Of a stretch of DNA of 64,000 nucleotides, positions 32,896-45,302 are shown piece after piece (the stretch's first letter is position 1; the number at the start of each line of letters is the position of its first letter). This DNA comes from Atherix ibis (Eukaryota; Arthropoda; Insecta; Diptera; Athericidae). Both the position numbers and the translations under genes were made by a program. Location of the stretch: contig OY282609.1 of NCBI GenBank assembly GCA_958298945.1, positions 66,126,220-66,190,219 of the forward strand, read 5' to 3'. A model generated the notes under the pieces. That model was not told the DNA's origin and did no database searches. It worked only from the letters and a program-made list of their open reading frames with translations.

Positions 32896-35800
32896 AAGTG
32901 AGGAAGAAAATCATACTATGTACATGCATTACCGAGTTAAAGTTGTTGAAAATTTGTTTTGGAATATGTTCTTAGTATTGTTTTCACAAAATGGCCAAGG
33001 GAAAATTTAATATGCACAAGTTGATGAGGAGCTCAATTAAATACTTTCAAAAAAATCGTGCGGTCTGAAAAAAAGAAAACATTCTATTTTAGTCTCTTTT
33101 TCATATTAACATTTTTTTATGTCATGTTCGCATAACTGAATATAAACTTTACGCAAGAGAGTAACCACTTAACCAGCCATAATTGGTCCTGTTGGACCGT
33201 GAGTCCTTGGTCTTCTACGAAAGTAACAGTAAATTCAAGTGGCAGTCAGACTTAAAATAATTTTGTCGCCATATGTAGAACAACAAGAAAAATGATAACC
33301 CCCTGAGTCTATGGTGATATGTTTAAAAAAAGTGATAACTTAATCTGTTTTTTGTTCATTTTTTAAGCGGAAATGTAGTAGGAGGAGAACAAATGATTCC
33401 CTTCCGGTAAAACACTACTCATAAAATAGCAACGACTATGATGGGTCAAAAGTTTTCGTCCGTTTTTGTAACGATACTAGTAGTTTTCATAAAAGAGTGT
33501 AGATTATTTTCCATGAATTTGTACACTAGCAAAATGGTAAAATGGTAGATAGAAATGTGTTATAAGACCAAATGCTGTAAAAGAGTTGGTATCATATGCA
33601 TTCTCAGAGCAGAGATGGAGCACACCATCACTAACCAAGTTGAATGTGGCAGCTACCGAAAATTCAGACTGGAAGTGCTCAAATAGAATAAATATCACAC
33701 TTGGTACCGTGAAAAATTCACACATGTTTCCATTCCAAAATATTGTCCCTCAAAGGATGTGCAATTTTTTTTTGAATCTTTCCATTTTACTGCACTACAA
33801 CGTTCAGATTTATTAAGGGCATGTTTTCATGCGAATACGTTGGGTGGCCTTTATCGAAAGTTAAAATGCAATTTTTTCAATGCTTTTTGCAATTGGACAA
33901 CTCTAAAATGGACTAAAGTCATTAAAATCGTGTAAGGCTTAAATATGTCTACTCAACTGAATTGTGCCAAAGGGAATGTTAAAAGGAACCGGACTCGTCT
34001 GTATTCGTAAGTTTAAATAGACCCTCTGTGCTTGGCTCTCGACAAGAATTAAATTGGGTTCTGAGCTCTACTATTAAATGCTCTCCAATCGGCTCAGGCC
34101 ATTATATAGAATGGATTCAGTTTTTAGTCAACGTCAGACTGAAAATAATGGAATGATATTAGCCAATTTTTTTTTGCTCTTGATAATTGTTGTTTTTTTT
34201 CTTCTTTGCAATTTTACATATTATAATCTAAACTAATGAAGAGATTTTCTATGATATTTATTGGTAGATAATTTGGAAATATTTAAAAATTTAAATTATA
34301 AAAAAATATTTTAATTTCATTTAGATTTTTTACGTTGCTAAGAGGAATAAATTAAATGGAATTTAAAAGAAAAAAAATTTGCTCAAGGTAGACACATTTC
34401 CAAATCATTTATTTTAAAATAATGGATAATAAAAAAAAGTTTTTAACTTATAAAATGGACCAATGCAATATAAATTATTACTTAATATAAAAAATATGCT
34501 CAAATGAAAGTATTTTTGAACATTGTTGAGCACACATTTCTTTTGGTTTGGTAATAATTTCCACCTTAATAGTAGATGATTCCACGTTTTGTTTTCCCTT
34601 TCAAACAAAGAAGGCAAATAATAAAAAAAATCCTTCGTTGAAATTTACGTTATATTAAGGCGGTGCCATTAATTATAAAATCGATATTTGAAAAAAGGTG
34701 GTGTCTATTTTTTATAAGGTATTTACTTATATGCTTATTTGATTTTCATTATCCTTCGAAAAATTCAGGGAAACTACACTTTTTGCCTCTTCTGAATATT
34801 ATATAAACTACAACATTTTCTATCAATTTATGAACATTTACCCATAAATTTTTTCCCAGTTTCTTTTTTTTTTATCCTGAAACATTTTAGCATAATTTTT
34901 TCGAACTTTTTTATTTTTTAGTTTTGCGTTGAACTAAATAAGCGAATAGAAATGGATAGACGTGATGTTGGTTAATATTGGAATCACGTTTTAGAGATCT
35001 TTGATTTATGATTTTTAAGACATGAAAGTCACACATACACGTATATATTAACACACATTTTTGTATTCATAAGAATATACTTGCATATAAACTTAGGGAG
35101 TCAAGGAGGAATTAGTAGTAGTAATAGTATTAGTAAAAAGCAACCAAAACCACCAGCGACGTAGTCAACTGAATAAGTAAGCGAGCAAGCAACCAGCCAA
35201 CCCTCAGTAAGTAAAATATTAGAAAATTTTGAACTAAATTAGAGACAAAATGGAGGTTTCCCTTAACCATATTTTATAGTTTTTTACACTCTTACTCTGA
35301 TAATTTAGGGGCATATATTTTTCTCAGTTTAGTTTTAAATTCGGTTAACTTCTACATTCTTTATCTGCTTTTTTTAAAATCTATTCTGTGTATTTGTCTG
35401 CTCTTTTCGCTTAGTTCCACTCCTATTACTACTCGATTTGTATTTATAAAAAAAAAAGTCAACTTTTGAAGATGAAATATAAATTTTGCATAGTTGTTGA
35501 TGTGCTCTTTACTATATTTGTAAGTTTTTCTATGAATTTTATTCAACATTTTCTTTCTCTTCTTAATGGGTAGTTAACGTTGAAGGAGGCTAAGAATTGT
35601 AGAAATAGAAATTTTTATTTTGTAGATAAAATATTATTTTATATATTAACCGAATCTTAAGGGTAGATAATTTTTCAAGAAATAGAAGAAAATTGAGTTC
35701 TAAAAAGAAGGTAAAAGAAAATACAACACGCTCTGGATGAAATTCAAATCCTCCGAGATGGATATCTGAATTAAGTTATACCCAGCATAAGATGAGCAGA

Positions 35801-36939
35801 GAATAGAATAGATTGAGATAAATTTATGGCTAGAAATATTATGTAAATGAAATTCGTCAGAAATGATGGGAGCCAGGTTGAAAGCTCTCGGGAGACTGAG
35901 AATCCAATCCAATTCAATCCAATCCAATATGCTCTGATCCAATACGAAGCATTTTTCAAATAAATTTAAATATAGCTCCTAACAAAGAGTTATAGTTTTT
36001 TTCCACTTTCCTAGTTATTATTTAACTATAAATAATTTCAACGCCATTACATATAATGCAAGGATTTACAAATGACTCAAAACTCGAGTAAACTTTCATC
36101 AGCAATGTTTTTTTCTTCTCCATCTCAAAATGACTTTAGATTTAATTAATTCTAAAAATTAAAGTTGAAAAAAAAAACACATGTGCATGATGAAATTCTA
36201 ACAAAGTGTGCATTAGTAACAATGGTTAACGAAACAAATGACTTTTAAATTAATAACTTTGTTTTGGACTCAAAATGTTGCTGTAACCCCACAGTTACAC
36301 GAATGCATACCATTCTGCATTTTCTGATTAGGTATTTCAAAAAACAAAATTATAGGTACAAAAGTATTATATAGTGCTGCAATTAAACAACATCCCATAA
36401 CTGGCAAACGGCTGCCAACAATTGTACAATAACCAATTACGCACAATAAACTTTTAAGGTTTTTAACAACTCGCCCCAAGAGGGTGCTCATTTAGAATGC
36501 CGTTTTCCATTTTGCATTTAAACTGTTCATATTTCTAGTTTTTTTTTGTAAATTTTTTGTTAAAAATATTTTTACATGATTTAAAATTTATTTTCCAACT
36601 CGTAATCATCATAGGAATAAGATTGTCTTACCATAAACGAAAATTTAGAGAAAATTATACAAACATGGGAATTATTTTGAATAAAATTCAAGTTCTTTTC
36701 TTCTGTTGTAATAGAAAAAAAGTGACTATAAATTCTTACGTCTACATTTTAAAATATTTAAAAAAATAATATCTACACATATTTAAATTTAAAGTTTTTT
36801 TTTGTTGAAAACTTCGGTTTAGTAGTGTTGCTGAAAAATAAAAACGAAAATGTTTTAGGTGCTAAATCTGGAAATAATTTATGTCTACTAGATTTGACCA
36901 CGAACATGAAAATCGTAGTAATTTGAGGGTGTTTACATT
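32896..36939. other. No gene recognised
   Basis: Mixed composition at 33150-34150, then strongly AT-rich. No credible open frame. Simple repeats: (TCCAA)n-like at 35901-35929, AGT/AAT trinucleotide patches at about 35111-35140. The overlapping frames around 33504-33816 on both strands resemble nothing I know. Confidence 0.5.
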
Positions 36940-36949
36940 ATTCACGTGG

Positions 36950-37300
36950 TACAGTAAAGGCAAACAAAATTCCATCTTGCTACAGACAATTTTCTGGAAG
37001 CTATTCGTGGATCGTGAAATGATTCGCTGCTCAATGAAATTTGTCGCAATCTGTTAAACACGTCAAGTTATATTGGGTACCCGGTCATGTTGGCATTTTG
37101 GGTAATGAATGGCGTGATAGATTATCAAGGAAGGCTCCCTACCATCCTGTGACTATTGAAATAACGCATTTGTCCAGCCTGCTAACTAAAAGGGTACAAG
37201 ACATCATCAGCCATGCGTACACAAGCAGACTGGACAAACGGTGGAGGATATCTGTCAAAAATTGGCCGAACATCGGAACAACCATTTCAAAATGAATGCC
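36950..37300 (+). pseudogene. LINE RNase H fragment
   Basis: The frame 37041-37295 reads SVKHVKLYWVPGHVGILGNEWRDRLSRKA, the hallmark of retroelement RNase H domains (WVPGHxGIxGNExAD; here A is R but the Asp is kept). Upstream in frame are the degraded TDNFLEAIRGS and NLSQ blocks with two TGA stops, matching the region around the second catalytic residue. Downstream, LDKRWRISVKNWPN looks like the post-RNase H tail of Jockey- or I-like LINEs. It is a different copy from the relic at 16470. Confidence 0.78.
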
Positions 37301-37801
37301 GCTTAACACAGAATTCCTTTTTAACAGGACTCCTTCCATTGTTGAGCTTCTAGACCTAACAATACTGTTTTCAACCCCTTTTTTCAACCTTCTTAAATCT
37401 TTAAATATTCTCTATAAAATTTCAAAATTACCGACTTTTCCCTGCAACTAACTATCCTCCAGTTTATTTAAGGAAGCTGGCAACACATATATGGAGTCGC
37501 AAAATGGCCTCATGGTCGTGACAGTACATGATAGCATATCGCTCTTGTCTCTTCCTACTACTCATCTAAATTTAGGGTATGAAATGGATTTTTTTGCGTG
37601 CAGATAACTATTTGGAATTTAGATAGCAAAAGGAAATTAGATAGCCGCTCATTATTTTGTCAATTTCTCCTAAACACAAATATTTTCGCTCTACAAAATT
37701 TTATATAAATAATTATTGAAACCAAAATATGATCATTCGAAATTTCCAAATTGTCACAAATTTGTGACAAATTAAAATGCAAAATTAAATTCAAATTTTA
37801 G
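37301..37801. other. Unassigned, no gene seen
   Basis: It may include a little more LINE tail up to about 37470. The rest is AT-rich without readable frames. Confidence 0.45.
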
Positions 37802-37803
37802 TA

Positions 37804-38958
37804 CCAGGTGTATAAGCTTAAATCCGGTGTTTTTTAGTCTAAAAAGCATATGTTTTTTTGTAGAAAGCAAAGAAAATTTTATTTAAAGTACTTGCCCTCG
37901 CTAGCTACACATTTTTCCCATCTCTCGGGCAATTTGTGGATACCACGCCAAAAAAATTCTTCTTTTTCGAGGCAAACCCCTCATCAAGCCATTTTCGGAC
38001 GTCTTCGTAAGAATCGAAGTGCTGCTCAGCGAGCGCGTGGCGCATCGACGAAAACAGGTGGTAGTCGGAAGGGGCCAGGTCTGATGAATAAGCGTCTCCC
38101 AGTTGAGTGTCTCCAAGTAGTTTCGGACCATTTTTCACGTGTGCGTTGTCGTGGAGGAAAATCAGCTTGTCATGTCTTTGTTGATAATCCGTCCTTTTTT
38201 CACACAGAGCAATTTGATTAGTTGTTGGTGGTAGCGGTGGGCATTGACAGTTTCACCAGGTTTCAACATCTCATAGTAGACGATACCCTACTGATCCCAC
38301 CAAACGCACAGCATCGTCTCCCGTCCGAAGCGGTTTGGTCTTGGGGAAGATGTTGATGGTTGGCCGGGATTAACCCACGATGTCTTGCGTTTAGGATTCT
38401 CGAAATATATCCAGTTTTCATCGCCTGTCACAATCCGATGCAGGAACGACTTTCTTTTTTGTCTGGCGAGCAAGATTTCGCATGTGTTTTGGCGTCGCTC
38501 CATCTGCCTATCGTTCAATTCATGCGGCACCCATTTTCCGATCTTTTCAATCTTCCCCGCGATACTGGTTGAGTAACTCAACATTCCTAGGCCGATTTTC
38601 ACGCATCTTGTCCCACAAGTCAAAATTGCCGTTTTTGAACCGACGAAACCAATCTCGGCACGTTGTTTCCGTTAAAGAACTGTCACCATAGGCCTCCATG
38701 CGATTCGGAAGCCGATTTCTTTAAATTGAAGCAGAAAAGCAGAGCTTCCCGATTATGGTATGCTCTTTTTCTGGCACAAAACTAGACATGATTACCAAAG
38801 CGAAAATGTATGGTGTTGCACGAAATTGCTGACAATGTGCATTGATTAATGTTGACAGATATCAAACCCATAAAAAAAGTATGGCGTGCCCATGGTAGCT
38901 TAATACGCTCACTCACCCCGTCTATTACCAAACAGCGGATTTAAGCTTATACGCCTGA
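37804..38958 (-). mobile_element. Mauritiana-type mariner, copy D
   Basis: 1155 bp between TA 37802-37803 and TA 38959-38960. The left end is CCAGGTGTATAAGCTTAAAT. The right end, read inverted, is TCAGGCGTATAAGCTTAAAT, the same two-base variant seen at the left end of copy C. Internal deletions are different from those of copy C (here around GVTQPAISM and around HAYSPDL). Confidence 0.94.
37879..38789 (-). pseudogene. Mauritiana mariner transposase, copy D
   Basis: Start ATG at 38789, with the same post-KEH insertion as copy E. Open piece 38288-38623 contains WVPHELNDRQMERRQNTCE, IVTGDENWIYF (first Asp) and PNRFGRETMLCVWWDQ; upstream of it most of the LLDEDD to AISM block has been deleted. 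The second and third catalytic regions are in other frames (SDLAPSDYHLF at 37905-38138), and the APSH segment after HDN is lost. The stop after GKYFK (Glu to Lys) keeps the normal position. Confidence 0.9.
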
Positions 38959-39014
38959 TATATATATCTAATAGCTAATATGTGGTACATCTCTCAATAC
39001 ATATACATAATTAT
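38959..39014 (-). repeat. 56-bp segment shared with the flank of mariner copy C
   Basis: Reverse complement of 24153-24208 with about two differences, lying directly against the 5-prime end of copy D just as the other lies against the 5-prime end of copy C. Beyond 39014 the similarity ends. Confidence 0.9.
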
Positions 39015-40178
39015 GTACAATTCTATTCAACGCTAATACTATTGCCTAAATACTTATTTAATTATACCAGAAATTCAAAAGGTTTTCTTATAATTATGGG
39101 ATGGAAAAACATTACAGATCAACTTACATTCACAATTAGAACGTTGAGTAATTAATCGAAAAATACAAAAATCGAATTGAATTAATTGAAATTTTGTTAT
39201 ACGGTAATTACCTAATTGCTCATTAATAATTCTTCTTAAAGAAGTTTTCTTCGGGCTGAAGTGCTCCACGGGGTCGTCATCTGATTTGTAGCTCACGATG
39301 CTATGGCAACTGTTCAGAAATTACTCAAATCAATTAATAGCAATCAACTTTTAAGTGTGCTACTTTACGGATTTTCGATTGTTTATATTTATTTGATACA
39401 TCGAAAAGAATAGGGCGGAACTTGATTGTAGTAAATTTATTTGGAAAAAGACTGTTTTAATTTTAATTGCCTTACATTTTTATTGTAAATAACACTTGGA
39501 ACGCAATTGAATAATGTATTTGCATAAGTTTTTGAAGTTTATTTATCTCTAAGCGTTATTTAGTTAGTTTATCTAAAATTCTTAATTCCAATTAAACAAA
39601 TTTCTAGCAATTTCGATATGATTTTTTTTTGCCAAATATGTCAAAATTGTATTTTTTAAAAAAAATTTTATTTAATATCTATAACAACATAAACATACTT
39701 ACAAGCAGATTTTATGACAAAGATTACAGGATTGTTATATGATAATCCAAACTTTATAATGACAGGATTATCATATTATTCGACTCTCACATTTTTCTTT
39801 AAACGCCGATGAGTGTTTATGGGAAAAGTAACGGAACAGAGTTTTATAACAAGAGGATTATAGTGGCAGGATAATCGGGAATGAAACTTTTTATAACGAG
39901 AAACATATAAGTTATGAATAAAGGGAACATTTAGATCATGATGGATTACTTTCTTATGAACATAGAATGGAACATCAACGATTTTTCCGAGGTTTTTGTA
40001 TTAAAGGGATTGGATTTGAGAGGAATTGGAACACTTAGTAGAACCCCAGAGTTCTATTCGGTATGCCCACATCGATTTGCAAATTAAAAGCGTATTCTTT
40101 AATGCCAGTTTCGATCGGTTGTCCAGTAGTCTAAGTAGTAGTCGATTACGTCTGTTAAGTTCAAGTCTTTTTAATTTA
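39015..40178. other. AT-rich, no gene seen
   Basis: No credible gene. Around 39715-39920 there is a loose internal repetition of the theme 'GACAGGATTATCATA/ACAAGAGGATTATAG', perhaps a decayed tandem repeat. No bounded element. Confidence 0.5.
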
Positions 40179-40179
40179 A

Positions 40180-40791
40180 GAAATCGTGGGTTGATCCCGG
40201 CCAACCATCAACATCTTCCCCAAGACCAAATCGCTTCGGATGGAAGACGATGTTGTGCCTTTGGTGGGATCAGCAGGGTATCGTCTACTATGAGATGTTG
40301 AAACCTGGTGAAACTGTCAATGCACACCGCTACCACCAACAATTGATCAAATTGAACTGTGTTCTGGGTGAAAAAAGGACGGATTATCAACAAAGACATG
40401 AAAAGCTTATTTTCCTCCACGGCAACGCACCAACGCACACGTCAAAAATGGTCCGAAACTACTTGGAAACACTCAGCTGGGAGGTACTACCCCACCCCGC
40501 TTATTCACCAGACCTGGCCTCTTCCAACTACCACCTGTTTTCGTCGATGAGACACGCGCTCGCTGAGCAGTACTTCGATTCTTACGAAGACGTCTGAAAA
40601 TGGCTTGATGAGTGGTTTGCTTCGAAAAAGAAGGAATTTTTTTGTCGTGGTCTCCACAAATTGCCCGAGGGATGGAAAAAATGTGTAGCTAGCAAGGACA
40701 AGTACTTTGAATAAATTTGTTTTTGCTTTCTCTGAAAAAAAAACCTTTGTTTTTTTAAATGAAAACAGCGGATTTAAGCTTATACACCTGG
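40180..40791 (+). mobile_element. Mauritiana-type mariner, copy F, 5-prime truncated
   Basis: Only the last half is present. Homology begins abruptly at about 40180 (codons for KKSWVDPGQPS) and runs to an intact 3-prime end at 40791 next to TA 40792-40793. The 5-prime end, DNA-binding domain and first catalytic Asp are absent. Cut-and-paste elements are not truncated by their own mechanism, so a later deletion or abortive repair is implied. Confidence 0.92.
40184..40714 (+). pseudogene. Mauritiana mariner transposase, C-terminal half, copy F
   Basis: Reads from KKSWVDPGQPSTSS through LWWDQQGIVYYEMLKPGETV, the second catalytic Asp changed (FLHGNAPTH, Asp to Gly) and the third kept but in a modified context (DLASSNYHLF, where the catalytic Asp is also Asn). 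A TGA replaces an Arg codon at 40595-40597, then the reading continues to GIHKxLP-like sequence and the normal C-terminus. Both remaining active-site aspartates are lost. Confidence 0.9.
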
Positions 40792-40793
40792 TA

Positions 40794-41329
40794 AAAAATA
40801 AATCAACTAAGTATTTGGAAATTGTTTTTTTTTTATTTATATCAGAACAATGAATGAAACTATTGTTGTCAATTTTAAAATATATTACGAAATTATTACA
40901 TGCAAAGGAAATAAATTGCGAACAAATTCTAAGTTATTTTTTCCATCTGCAATTCGAAAAAATTCTACGAAAAAAATTTTAAAAAATTTAGTATGAAAAT
41001 GTGCAAAATTTATTTAATTTTTTTTTGGTAGAATTGTAAATTTTATAAAGAAAATGAAATTGGTAGTAAAAATTATTGATTATAGCCTTCAAAGAATCCT
41101 GCTTTAAAAAAAAAAAATTCAACTTTTTAGGTGCAATCCTCAATAATTAAGGATCTTAATGATGGTAAAATTTACAAAATAATAAAAATAGAATGAGCAG
41201 AATTATTTGAAAAAGTACAAATTATCTAAAACTATAGTTTCTTAAATAAAGTTCATAATTTTCATGCCGAACATTTATCCATAATTAAGAAAACTTATTA
41301 ATAAATTTTATTCATTATCAACGGAACTA
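40794..41329. other. AT-rich, no gene seen
   Basis: Only A/T-rich DNA with homopolymer runs. Confidence 0.6.
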
Positions 41330-41735
41330 CAACAGGGAGTCAAAATCAAAGTACGCAAGACGTCTTTAGTTTCTTGGCCAACGCCATCGCAATATCGAAA
41401 TCATTACCAACCCCGTCTTCCGGAACTATAAATGACTCCATTTTAGACTGTCCTGATACCTATACGAATTAAGTGTCTAACCCACCGCAGTCTACTGAGA
41501 TTGGTTTTCTCAATCGATTGTGGTAGCGCTCCATGATCTAATCGTTGAACAGGCGTCGAATTCGTTCATCCTCATATACCGGATCGAAGACTCTTCTGAG
41601 GATCCTCTTCTCGAATGCAACTAAAAATTCGTTGGGGATCCAAGTTTCCGAAGAATACATAACGACTGTCAATACCTTCAATTTTATGGTTAGAATTTCC
41701 GAACGAAATAATTCAAAGTAGAGGTCGGGTACTGA
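41330..41735 (-). pseudogene. LINE reverse transcriptase C-terminal relic
   Basis: The minus strand reads VVMYSSETWIPNEF, then FEKRILRRVFDPVYEDERIR, and in a shifted frame LSRLRWVRHLIRIG and a degraded GRRGW segment. This is the thumb-to-C-terminus succession of RTE-like LINE reverse transcriptases (the Y-G-x-E-x-W, F-E-R-K-I-L-R, R-L-x-W-x-G-H, R-x-R-G-R-P strings). It has several frame changes and at least one stop. Different from, and more decayed than, the RTE-type relic at 4022-6580. Confidence 0.65.
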
Positions 41736-44700
41736 TTTCTTCTTGTTAATTGTTAATAGCAGCTATTTTTGACCCCAGACAAATAAAATTTAATTGATTC
41801 CTTTAAAAATTTCAAATTAATTTCAGGAATCAAATATTTTTTTTCCTATTTTCAGGAAAAACTTTCCAATCAAAAACCATTTGGTTTTTTTTTTTTTTTT
41901 TGTAGAAATTCACTGAAAAGAAGTATTTTTTTCGACCTAAATAATACTTTAATCAAAAATATATAATTTCTTTTGGAGTTTCCTATTTCGGTTTAATATC
42001 TAATAAAAAATCGAAAATAAGTGCTACATTTTCTTTTAGTTCAATCTAAATTGATGGAATGTAAGAAATTCTTAATTAATTTTAACAATAAATCTACTTT
42101 CTTTCAGAGATTTGTTCAAAATTTACTACAATTAGTAGAAAATATTTTTCGTAATGAAAAATATTCGAAAAATTGAATTTTATTCTCTTGCCTAGCTGTC
42201 AATGTCATGTCAAATTCTAGTTGGTAAGTAGTTTTTTCTATTTATTTTTAATCAAATCAAACGATTATCGACATTTGTTAAAATCATTTTTCCCCATTCA
42301 ATAACAGATTGAAAGTCCCTTAGATATATTTAATACATTCCATTGGCTATACAAAATATTTAAGATTGTTTTTGATTTTTGGTTACTTCTTTAGAAAAAT
42401 GAGAATTAAAAAAAAAAAAAACTAAAAAATACATAAAAACTTCTCTTTAGTTTTTATATTAACAAAAAGTAAGGATATCATTAGAAGAAAATATTGTGCC
42501 ATTTAATCTAATTTATGTGCAAACATCATTTTAAGTTTTTATATTATCATAAAATCAGTAATAATACTGGATTTGGCTTTTATTGTGAAAATGTTTTTAT
42601 TTTGCTGTCAGAATTATTATTTATTTTTTTTTTTATTTTATGAATGAAATTTAATACAAAAAATAAAGCTGATAAAGACTTGTAATTATTGCCAGTCTAG
42701 CTGTCATGTCAGTTAGAGAAGGAAACCGGAATTTTCACACTTTGAATTTCAATAAGGACACTTAGGATTTTTCCTATATGATCGTATGTGGAATTGTGTA
42801 TTTATGTCATACTTGTAGATATTCTTTTTCTTGTTGTTATGTTTATGATTTCTTTTTCTATATTTTCATTTTATTTTTCTGAGTCTATATTTTATTCGGT
42901 TCTGCTGAATGGCGTCCCACCTCCTCTCTCTCCTAGTTTATCTAGTACCTATTAAGAATTTCACTTTCTAAGACGCTAGCGTTGATTTTTTTTTTCACTG
43001 TAGAGCAACATTTTGAAGATGGGCACCAAACAAAAACCGAAAACTCCTCCTCTCAGATTTACATTGGAGTCACGTACACTAACAGAAATATTAAGGGATT
43101 TTCTGTTATGTTCTGACTTTCGGTTATCCTTAAGCAATAAAAGATTATATTGACAGGAGATATACTTTATTACTTCATTTCACAAAATAGAATCGTTTGT
43201 GTTCCTCCCACTCATAACAAAAAAAAAAAAAAACAAAAAAAAAAACAGAAATATATATTATATATGTATTGTACAATAGATAAAAATAAAGAAGTAGAAA
43301 AACACTTACATATAGTATTTCGGTTTGTTTTTTTTCTTTTTTATTTTCTTGCTCGTGTTTGTATTTTTGGATATGTAATAATGGATGGTATCAGAGTAGA
43401 AGGAGACAAAATGGGATATATTTTTCCATATATTTACAACATTTATTAGTTGACGAAGATGATTGTATCTTTAATATTCCTATAGCGAGCGAACGATTAA
43501 AAGCATCCCCTTTCAGTATAGATTTACGGAAATATTGGCTCAGGACTTTGTTATTTTATGTGCATATCTATCGAGCAAAAGGAAGAAGAGAGAAGTGTAT
43601 ATAATAATTATCCTTAAATTATGTCTGTGAGATTATTTCATCATCTGAACGAAAAATATAACTCTAATGACTTCCTTTGCTGAAAAGTGTTAGTAAAATA
43701 GCTGATTTGATAATAATATAAATATTTCTTATGTTCAGTTATATTAGATGGGAATTGTTATAGTATTGAACGATTAAAAGAAAATTGATATGAATAAAAT
43801 TGTAGAAATAATAATGATTATATAAAAGGTATCGTTGCCCTTTTGGTACATATCGAATTCGATATAATTTCATTTATAATACTTTCACGTAGAATACTGC
43901 CTCTGGCAGAATAGGAGTCTACAGAAAATTCTTTTTTAACAACAGGTATGGTTTCAAATAAATTCTGTAAGAAATCTTCGTTTCAGGTGTTGAATGTATA
44001 GTAATAAACATTTTCTAGTTAATTATAATTTTACTTAAAATTTTGGGAATTAATGGAATAGAACAACAAAATTTAAAATAATTAGACTCTCTAAAAATGA
44101 AATGCAAGCAGTAAGAATAAAGATAATTTAATGTATAAAAAAATTTGTTGGTACAAAATTGGGTAGATTGAGTAGACAAATATATAAAAATAGGAAAAAA
44201 ATGATTTTAAAATAAATTGTCTTAAAAAAATAGAGTATTTTTAAAAATGCAAACAGTAGCAATATTTAATTTTTTTCATTTTTAACCATTCGATTACATG
44301 GGAAGAGAAAAAGCTTTATTTTCTCTATTTTCAGTGTATGTATTAATTATCTATAAAACAAGGACAATCTTGTGAATAGGTTAAAACTACGAAGAGAGCT
44401 GAAATGTAAGCAAACAAAGAGTATAGGCATTCCTTAATTAAACAGTTAATTTACCCATTAACGGTCTATTGTTATTTGCCAAGGAATGTTAGAGTACTGC
44501 AACTTTATCTTCTGACGATGAGTGTATTCGACTGACGAATAACGCGACTATGAATGGAGGACATAGCCGTACTCCACAATAGCTGTTGACGTCATTATCA
44601 ATGCTCGTGGAAGTCCTTACTTTTGATAGCATAAAGTCCAGAGCATAAAATTAATCGCGTAAACACAAAAAGAATGCTGTTGCGTCAATTCTAGCTTATC

Positions 44701-45300
44701 AAAATGCGGTCGTAAATTCCAATGAGGGAACACATGCAAACCGAGTGTTATCTCTACAATACTTCCCCCAATACTACCCGTATATATTCCTATACTAACA
44801 CTAGGCTAATTTGCAGTAAATCAAGTTAATGAAATGTCCCGTTACGAGCTTCCATTTTTATTAACTTCAGATATTAGACACCGCGTGCAATCAATTGCTG
44901 CCGGTAGTGGTGGGATTGTCTTTTACGTTTACAGCAGAACTACTTTTGACGACCAAAATACACTCCGGAAGTAAGGCCAGATTAGGGACGTTGAAAGAAT
45001 CGCCTTTTACTTACTCGTTTAGTGAAATGTCCTGATTTGAATTTAGATATTCATTCATAAGTACTCACATAAACAATCTAGAATAACTAAGATTCCCAAT
45101 AAATTTGTATTGAGCGGAGAACAAAGTGCGCGACGAAATTCATTCGGTTCATCCTCTGACAACATTCATTCTGGCAAAGAAAATTTTATGTTCAATTATT
45201 GGGCAAAGAAGTCGAAAGCGTTTTGTTGGCAATCAATACCTCTGAAAAATATACGAAATTTGATGATTTTTTATTAACAGTATCTGAAAATTTTTAATGA
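41736..45300. other. AT-rich, no gene seen
   Basis: No bounded element. An A-run patch at about 43220-43245 and a T-run at 41887-41902. The open frame at 43150-43449 is made largely of simple Lys/Phe/Tyr codons. 44400-45200 is less AT-rich but has no readable gene. Toward 45250-45300 the sequence grades into the satellite array. Confidence 0.55.
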
Positions 45301-45302
45301 AA

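Noticed and set aside
33504..33816. Overlapping frames possibly from an old DNA transposon
   Set aside because: No catalytic motif, no terminal repeats, no match to any family I can name.
43150..43449. 99-codon plus-strand open frame
   Set aside because: Mainly translation of A-runs and T-runs (Lys, Gln, Phe, Tyr); no domain, no related sequence seen. Chance frame in simple sequence.
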